DNA of 64,000 nt from the NCBI GenBank assembly GCA_004020645.1, contig SAQL01000015.1:1-64000 (forward strand), read 5' to 3'. Below, one piece after another: positions 58,882-64,000 of the stretch. The translations under genes and the position numbers were made by a program. The notes beneath the pieces were generated by a model. The model ran no database searches and was not told the DNA's origin. It saw only the letters and a program-made list of their open reading frames with translations. Origin of the DNA: Mesorhizobium sp. GTDB lineage: Bacteria; Pseudomonadota; Alphaproteobacteria; Rhizobiales; Rhizobiaceae. Position 1 is the first letter of the stretch. Every line of letters starts with the position of its first letter.

Positions 58882-59657
58882 GTGAACGCGCCAACGCTTC
58901 GGTCATTCCGTTCAACGTCGACGACGAAACCGAAGAGGGCGTGCTCGCCGGGGTACCGGCAGAAAATCAAGCCCAGAACTTGTCCCAGAATCCTGGCGAG
59001 CGGCTGCATATGGCGGAAGCCGTGCGCATGGCCGAGGCGATTGTTTTCGCCAGCGCCGAGCCGGTCAGCGAAAAGCAGCTTGCCGCACGCCTGCCTGACG
59101 GCATCAGCATTGCCGCGGCGATGGCCGAACTGCAGCAGATTTATGCGCGGCGCGGCGTCAATCTGGTGCGCGTCGGCGATGCCTGGGCGTTCCGCACCGC
59201 CGGCGATCTGGCTTTCCTGATGAGCCGCGACACGGTGCAGCAGAGGAAGCTTTCCCGCGCGGCGCTCGAAGTGCTGGCGATCATCGCCTACCACCAGCCG
59301 GTGACGCGCGCCGAGATCGAGGACATCCGCGGCGTCGAGACCTCGAAGGGCACGCTGGACACACTGATGGAGACCGAATGGGTGAAGATGCGCGGCCGGC
59401 GCCGCACGCCCGGCCGTCCCGTCACCTACGGCACCACCGACATCTTCCTCGACCATTTCGCGCTGGAGGAGATCCGCGATCTTCCCGGCATGGACGAATT
59501 GAAGGGCGCCGGGCTGCTTTCGGGCCGCATGCCGTCGAATTTTTCCATTCCGCTGCCGCCGGCCGATCCGGATGCGCTGACCGACGACGAGGATCCGCTG
59601 ACCGACATCGACCTCGAGGAACTCGGCCTGTTGACGCCGCGCGTCGAGGAAGATTGA
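58878..59657 (+). CDS. scpB: Segregation and condensation protein B
   Basis: 259 residues, coupled to scpA by four bases. Paired winged-helix domains: EAVRMAEAIVFASAEPVSEK, then RAALEVLAIIAYHQPVTRAE, IEDIRGVETSKGTLDTLMET and RRRTPGRPVTYGTTDIFLDH. The N-terminal 35 residues and the acidic C-terminus are outside the core. It dimerises and binds ScpA. Followed by the tat genes after 178 bases. Confidence 0.93.
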   Translation: MSERANASVIPFNVDDETEEGVLAGVPAENQAQNLSQNPGERLHMAEAVRMAEAIVFASAEPVSEKQLAARLPDGISIAAAMAELQQIYARRGVNLVRVGDAWAFRTAGDLAFLMSRDTVQQRKLSRAALEVLAIIAYHQPVTRAEIEDIRGVETSKGTLDTLMETEWVKMRGRRRTPGRPVTYGTTDIFLDHFALEEIRDLPGMDELKGAGLLSGRMPSNFSIPLPPADPDALTDDEDPLTDIDLEELGLLTPRVEED

Positions 59658-59835
59658 CCCAAACGACGTGCCGAAAGCCGTTGGTATTTCGCGGCTGCGC
59701 CGATTGGTAGCGGGCTATGGCGCCGAAAGTGCGTGACTTCGGCCACTCATTTATAAACTCTGTCGCGGTTGTGTTTGAATCCTGACGCGAAAGCGCATAG
59801 ATCATCGTCAGAGAAAACTTTCGAGAGAGATTGTT

Positions 59836-60057
59836 ATGGGTTCATTTTCGATTTGGCATTGGCTGATCGTGCTGGTGATCGTGCTGCTGGTGTTCGGCCG
59901 CGGCAAGATTCCGGAGCTGATGGGTGACATGGCCAAGGGTATCAAGAGCTTCAAGAAGGGCATAGCCGACGACGAGGTTGCCGAGGACAAGCGCACCGTT
60001 GAACACCGTGCCGACGAAACCGTTTCGGCAGTGAAGGAAAAGGCCAGCAAGAGCTGA
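59836..60057 (+). CDS. tatA: Tat translocase subunit TatA
   Basis: 73 residues. One membrane helix (IWHWLIVLVIVLLVF), hinge FGRGKIPEL, amphipathic helix (MGDMAKGIKSFKKGI) and a short charged tail. This is the standard TatA layout. It polymerises to form the translocation pore for folded proteins with twin-arginine signals. First of the tatABC set. Confidence 0.96.
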   Translation: MGSFSIWHWLIVLVIVLLVFGRGKIPELMGDMAKGIKSFKKGIADDEVAEDKRTVEHRADETVSAVKEKASKS

Positions 60058-60086
60058 GCCCAAAACTTTAGTCGGAACGTATCGCC

Positions 60087-60776
60087 ATGTTCGACATCGG
60101 CTGGACCGAGATGCTGGTGATCGCGATCGTCATGATCGTGGTCGTCGGACCCAAGGATTTGCCCAAGATGCTGCGCACTTTCGGCCGCACGACGGCGAAG
60201 ATGCGTGGCATGGCAGCCGACTTCCAGAAACAGTTCAACGACGCGCTGAAGGAGGCCGAGCTTGACGATGTCAAGAAGTCGGTCGATTCACTCAGAAGCC
60301 TCAACCCGGCCGCCGAGATCAGGAAACAGCTCAACCCGTTCGAGCAGGCGGCAGCCGATGTCCGTTCGGGCGTCGACGCGGTGATGAAGCCGAAGCCGGC
60401 CGCCGACCCGGTCACGCCAGCTTCGATGCCGCAGGATACCGAGCTGAAGAATGGCGCGACGGTGCTGCCGGGCGTCAAAGCCCCGGAAGCGGCGCCGGCG
60501 GCACCGACCTTTCCGGCGATGACCGATGAGTCGGTGGTGACACCACCTGTCGCGGCGGCGACGCCGGCTGCACCGCAAAAGGCCTCGGCGGCGAAGACGA
60601 AGGGTGCGCCAGCGAAAGCGATGCCGGCGTCCAAGGCCGCAGCGAAGCCAGCGGCAGCAGCGGCAAAACCTGCTGCGACGAAGACCGCGGCTAAAAAGGC
60701 CGAGCCAAAGCCTGCACCGGCAGAGGTGAAGAAGCCGACTGCAGCCGCCAAAAAGACGGCGGGAGCCGCCAAGTGA
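60087..60776 (+). CDS. tatB: Tat translocase subunit TatB
   Basis: 229 residues. N-terminal helix FDIGWTEMLVIAIVMIVVVG with PKDLPKML hinge, amphipathic helix (RTTAKMRGMAADFQKQFNDA) and a long Pro/Ala/Lys low-complexity tail (from about residue 95) that is longer than in enterobacteria but usual for rhizobia. The receptor complex with TatC binds Tat signals. The stop overlaps tatC by GTGA. Confidence 0.94.
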   Translation: MFDIGWTEMLVIAIVMIVVVGPKDLPKMLRTFGRTTAKMRGMAADFQKQFNDALKEAELDDVKKSVDSLRSLNPAAEIRKQLNPFEQAAADVRSGVDAVMKPKPAADPVTPASMPQDTELKNGATVLPGVKAPEAAPAAPTFPAMTDESVVTPPVAAATPAAPQKASAAKTKGAPAKAMPASKAAAKPAAAAAKPAATKTAAKKAEPKPAPAEVKKPTAAAKKTAGAAK

Positions 60777-61630
60777 GCATTTCGGAAAAGGACGAGATCG
60801 ATAAATCGGCGGCTCCGCTGATGGAGCATCTGATCGAGTTGCGCCGGCGGCTGATGTGGTCGATCGGCGGGTTCTTCGTCGCCTTCCTGTTCTGCTTCTT
60901 CTTCGCCAAGCAACTGTTCAATCTGTTGGTCATTCCGTTCAAATGGGCGACTCAATGGGCAGGGCTCGACCCGCACAAGGTCGAGCTTATCTACACGGCG
61001 CCGCAGGAATTCTTCTTCACCCAGGTCAAGCTGGCGATGTTCGGCGGCATGGTGATCGCCTTTCCGCTGATCGCCACGCAGATTTATAAATTCATCGCGC
61101 CCGGCCTCTACAAGAACGAACGCAACGCTTTCCTGCCGTTCCTAATCGCTTCGCCGATCCTGTTCCTGATGGGCGCGTCGCTGGTCTATTTCTTCTTCAC
61201 GCCGATGGTGATGTGGTTCTTCCTCGCCATGCAGCAGACCGGCACTGACGACCAGGTGCAAATTTCGCTGCTGCCGAAAGTGTCGGAGTATCTCAGCCTG
61301 ATCATGACGCTGATCTTCTCCTTCGGCCTGGTGTTCCAGTTGCCGGTGGTGACCAGCCTGATGACGCGGGTGGGCATGCTGTCGTCCAAGGCGCTGGTTG
61401 AAAAGCGCAAATGGGCGATCGTCATCGCCTTCGTCGTCGCGGCCATTCTGACACCGCCCGACCCGATAAGCCAGATCGGCCTGGCCGTTCCCACGATCCT
61501 TCTCTACGAGGTCTCGATCTGGTCGGCCCGGCTGATCGAGCGCAGCAAAGAACGGGAACGTCTGGCACGCGAGAAGCGGGAAGCTGCGGAAGCGGCGGCC
61601 GAAAAGGCAGCGGACGCGTCGTCGACGTAG
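60773..61630 (+). CDS. tatC: Tat translocase subunit TatC
   Basis: 285 residues, GTG start coupled to tatB. Six membrane helices: MWSIGGFFVAFLFCFFFAKQ, LAMFGGMVIAFPLIATQIYK, FLIASPILFLMGASLVYFFF and three more. The conserved LRRRLMWS cytoplasmic start, AP(G)LY loop and the glutamate in EYLSLIMTL mark the family. The C-terminal 30 residues are charged and cytoplasmic. Full length. Confidence 0.96.
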   Translation: MSISEKDEIDKSAAPLMEHLIELRRRLMWSIGGFFVAFLFCFFFAKQLFNLLVIPFKWATQWAGLDPHKVELIYTAPQEFFFTQVKLAMFGGMVIAFPLIATQIYKFIAPGLYKNERNAFLPFLIASPILFLMGASLVYFFFTPMVMWFFLAMQQTGTDDQVQISLLPKVSEYLSLIMTLIFSFGLVFQLPVVTSLMTRVGMLSSKALVEKRKWAIVIAFVVAAILTPPDPISQIGLAVPTILLYEVSIWSARLIERSKERERLAREKREAAEAAAEKAADASST

Positions 61631-61938
61631 GCTGCATCAGGCGGGTAGCACTATCTTCAAAATCTGCGGGACAGCGCCCCGCTCTGCCCTGCCTCTTTGC
61701 CAAGACTTGGCATCTCCCCCACAAGGAGGGAGATTGGCAGCTTCGTCGACGGCCCGCTTCTTCAACGCCGGAGAATTGGCGAAAGCCCGTGATGACAGCC
61801 AATCTCTCCACCCGTGGTCACCCGTGGGGGAGATGTCCGGCAGGACAGAGGGGGCGCGAAGGAACTCGATCTTGACATCTTGCATCGGTCAGGGATGCGG
61901 TTTACGCCCTCTGACCTAGCTCAGGAGCGTTCAGGACT
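61631..61938. other. Intergenic region tatC-serS
   Basis: 308 bases mostly occupied by a Mesorhizobium-type repeat (61709-61856). The remaining 80 bases before serS hold a likely promoter region but no clear boxes. No gene seen. Confidence 0.55.
61709..61856. repeat. Mesorhizobium intergenic repeat (long palindrome)
   Basis: Left end GGCATCTCCCCCACAAGG and GGGAGATTGGCAGC face right end GCCAATCTCTCCACC and GTGGGGGAGATGTCC in inverted order, with AGGACAGAGGGGGCG at the edge. This resembles a repeat family very common in Mesorhizobium genomes. It is MITE- or REP-like with no coding content. Confidence 0.75.
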
Positions 61939-63243
61939 ATGCTTGACATCAAATGGATTCGCGACAACCCGAAGGCCCTTGTCGAGGCGCTCAGGAAGCG
62001 CTCGTGGTCCAGCGAGGACGCGCAGTCCACGGTCGACGATCTGATCGCCAGGGACGAGGCGCGGCGCGAACATCTGACCGAGCTACAGACCAGGCAGGAG
62101 CGCCGCAACGCTGCTTCGAAGGAGATCGGCAACGCCATGCGATCGGGTGACGCCGCTCTTGCCGAAAGGCTGAAGACCGAGGTCGGCGAGATCAAGGCTT
62201 TCATCCAGAACGGCGAGGCGCGCGAACGCGAGCTCGACAAGGCGCTGAACGACGCGCTGGCGGTGCTGCCCAATGTGCCGCTCGACGACGTGCCGGTCGG
62301 CAAGGACGAGCACGACAATGTCATTAAGCGCATCGTTGGCAAGGTGCCGACCCGCCCGAACTGGGTCAAAGAGCATTTCGAGATCGGCGAAGCGCTCGGC
62401 ATGATGGATTTCGAGCGGGCGGCGAAACTGTCCGGCTCGCGCTTTACCGTGCTCAAGAGCAGGCTGGCGCGGATGGAGCGCGCGCTCGGCCAGTTCATGC
62501 TGGACCTGCACACGACCGAGCACGGCTATGAGGAGATCCAGCCGCCGCTGATGGTCAAAGACGAGGTTCTTTTCGGTACGGGGCAACTGCCGAAATTCGA
62601 GGAGGATCTCTTCTTCACCCCGCGTGGAGATGGCAGGCTTGGCCTCATCCCCACCGCTGAAGTGCCGCTGACCAATCTCGTGCGCGAAGAACTCATACCC
62701 CATGAAAAGCTGCCGCTGCGCTACACGGCGCTGACGCCGTGCTTCCGCTCGGAAGCGGGCTCGGCCGGGCGCGACACGCGCGGCATGCTGCGCCAGCACC
62801 AGTTCTACAAGGTCGAACTGGTGTCGATCACCGACCAGGACTCCTCGCTCGCCGAGCACGAGCGGATGACCGAATGCGCCGAGGAAGTGTTGAAGCGTCT
62901 CGGCCTGCCGTTCCGCACCATGACGCTGTGCACCGGCGACATGGGCTTCGGCGCGCGCAAGACCTACGACATCGAGGTCTGGCTGCCGGGCCAGAACGCC
63001 TATCGCGAGATTTCGTCATGCACGGTCTGCGGCGATTTCCAGGCGCGGCGCATGGAGGCCCGCTACAAGGACAAGGACGGCAAGGGCAACCGCTTCGTCC
63101 ACACGCTGAACGGCTCCGGCACCGCCGTCGGCCGCGCTCTGATTGCTGTCATCGAAAACTATCAGAATGAGGATGGCAGCGTAACCATTCCTGAAGCGCT
63201 TCGGCCTTACATGGGCGGTCTGGAAAAGATCGAATCAAGATAA
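61939..63243 (+). CDS. serS: Seryl-tRNA synthetase
   Basis: 434 residues. N-terminal antiparallel coiled-coil arm (about 30-105) that reads the tRNA-Ser variable arm, then the class II core: motif 2 FRSEAGSAGRDTRGMLRQHQ with its arginines and motif 3 GTAVGRALIAVIENYQNEDG ending PEALRPYM. TAEVPLTN is the serine-specific loop. Stop and surE start overlap (TAATG). Confidence 0.97.
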   Translation: MLDIKWIRDNPKALVEALRKRSWSSEDAQSTVDDLIARDEARREHLTELQTRQERRNAASKEIGNAMRSGDAALAERLKTEVGEIKAFIQNGEARERELDKALNDALAVLPNVPLDDVPVGKDEHDNVIKRIVGKVPTRPNWVKEHFEIGEALGMMDFERAAKLSGSRFTVLKSRLARMERALGQFMLDLHTTEHGYEEIQPPLMVKDEVLFGTGQLPKFEEDLFFTPRGDGRLGLIPTAEVPLTNLVREELIPHEKLPLRYTALTPCFRSEAGSAGRDTRGMLRQHQFYKVELVSITDQDSSLAEHERMTECAEEVLKRLGLPFRTMTLCTGDMGFGARKTYDIEVWLPGQNAYREISSCTVCGDFQARRMEARYKDKDGKGNRFVHTLNGSGTAVGRALIAVIENYQNEDGSVTIPEALRPYMGGLEKIESR

Positions 63244-64000
63244 TGCGCATCCTCCTGACCAACGATGACGGCATCCATGCCGAGGGCCTTGCATCGCTCG
63301 AACGCATCGCCCGCACGCTGTCGGACGACGTATGGGTGGTGGCGCCGGAGCAGGACCAGTCCGGCTACGCGCATTCGCTGTCGATCTCGGAGCCGCTGCG
63401 CCTGCGCAAGATTGGCGAAAAACACTTCGCCGTGCGCGGCACGCCGACCGACTGCGTCATCATGGGCGTGAAGAAGATCCTGCCCGCAGCACCCGACCTG
63501 ATCTTGTCCGGTGTCAATTCCGGCGCCAACATCGCCGACGACGTCACCTATTCGGGCACCGTTGCCGGCGCCATGGAAGGCGCGCTGCTCGGCGTGCGTT
63601 CGATCGCGCTCAGCCAGGCCTATTCTTATCTCGGCGAAGATCGCGTCGTTCCCTATGAGACCACCGAGGCGCTGGCGCCGGCGCTGCTCAAGAAGCTTGT
63701 CGCCATGCCGCTGCCGGACGGCGTGCTGCTCAACGTCAATTTTCCGAATTGCGCGCCAGAAGAGGTCGCCGGCACGGTGGTCACCTCGCAAGGCAAGCTC
63801 GTCCACAGCCTGTGGGTCGACGAGCGCCGCGATGGGCGCGGGCTTCCCTATTATTGGCTGCGCTTCGGCCGCGAGCCGGTCGAGGGCAAGCAAGGCACCG
63901 ACCTCCATGCCATGCGCAACCGGCAGGTATCGGTGACGCCGCTGCAGCTCGATCTCACCGCTCATGAAATCCGCGATCAACTGACCAAGGCGCTCGCATG
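63243..64000 (+). CDS. surE: 5'-nucleotidase SurE (cut by one base at window end)
   Basis: 252 codons; the stop would be TG at 63999-64000 plus the next base. ILLTNDDGIHAEGL (DD metal site), APEQDQSGYAHSLS (S/N ligands), LILSGVNSGANIADDVTYSG (GxNxG) and a C-terminal DLHAMRNRQVSVTPLQLDLT mark SurE, a metal-dependent survival nucleotidase active on nucleoside monophosphates. Coupled to serS. An ATG at 63998-64000 overlapping the stop probably begins the usual downstream pcm. Confidence 0.95.
   Translation, partial: MRILLTNDDGIHAEGLASLERIARTLSDDVWVVAPEQDQSGYAHSLSISEPLRLRKIGEKHFAVRGTPTDCVIMGVKKILPAAPDLILSGVNSGANIADDVTYSGTVAGAMEGALLGVRSIALSQAYSYLGEDRVVPYETTEALAPALLKKLVAMPLPDGVLLNVNFPNCAPEEVAGTVVTSQGKLVHSLWVDERRDGRGLPYYWLRFGREPVEGKQGTDLHAMRNRQVSVTPLQLDLTAHEIRDQLTKALA

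Overview
The window looks like the chromosome of a Mesorhizobium-type alphaproteobacterium (Rhizobiales). Evidence: an ExoR-type periplasmic regulator, a PopZ/DUF2497 pole protein next to valS, the order argS - SPOR protein - nagZ - scpA - scpB - tatA - tatB - tatC - serS - surE, and palindromic intergenic repeats of rhizobial type. Everything right of the tRNA-Asn gene (about 35.2 kb) is dense core genome. Everything left of it looks accessory: lower gene density, gene relics, a catabolic cluster and an integrated phage-related element.

Layout. (1) 1-5.5 kb: sparse accessory DNA with small membrane or secreted proteins, then a leftward four-gene operon (5485-3344) of unknown function: a 158-aa protein, a coiled-coil protein, a beta-propeller-like protein and a 57-aa protein. 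(2) 5.6-18.5 kb: a complete soluble diiron monooxygenase cluster of the propane/acetone/phenol (mim/prm) type. It has hydroxylase alpha, reductase, hydroxylase beta, coupling protein, amidohydrolase, MIP18/DUF59 protein, dedicated GroEL, zinc alcohol dehydrogenase and a DUF1097 membrane protein. A convergent AcoR-like sigma-54 activator follows. A near-consensus -24/-12 promoter and an inverted-repeat activator site lie upstream of the alpha subunit. (3) 18.5-23.3 kb: decayed DNA with relics of a glyoxalase, a LigD-type ligase and a phage tail module, plus one intact methyltransferase. (4) 23.3-35.2 kb: an 11.9-kb element in the 3' end of tRNA-Asn, bounded by perfect 66-bp direct repeats. It carries a tyrosine integrase, AlpA-like regulator, HNH-like protein, replication-like protein, small and large terminase, a virion-associated protein, a tail fibre, an Xre repressor and several small cargo genes. 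I see no portal, protease or capsid gene. (5) 35.2-64 kb: core genes for protein repair (pcm), outer membrane (tolC, fadL-like), polarity (popZ), aminoacyl-tRNA synthesis (valS, argS, serS), branched-chain amino acids (ilvD), exopolysaccharide and motility control (exoR), DNA and nucleotide metabolism (xth, dgt), Fe-S insertion, peptidoglycan recycling (nagZ), chromosome segregation (scpAB), Tat export and surE.

How it works together. The activator probably senses a small alcohol, ketone or alkane-derived signal and turns on the monooxygenase operon through sigma-54. The dedicated GroEL would help fold the hydroxylase. The alcohol dehydrogenase would oxidise the secondary alcohol made by the monooxygenase. 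The most interesting unexplained items are the divergent four-gene operon beside the monooxygenase promoter, the capsid-less terminase-bearing element, and an 18-bp paired-GTAGCCC site that occurs at three key points of that element.
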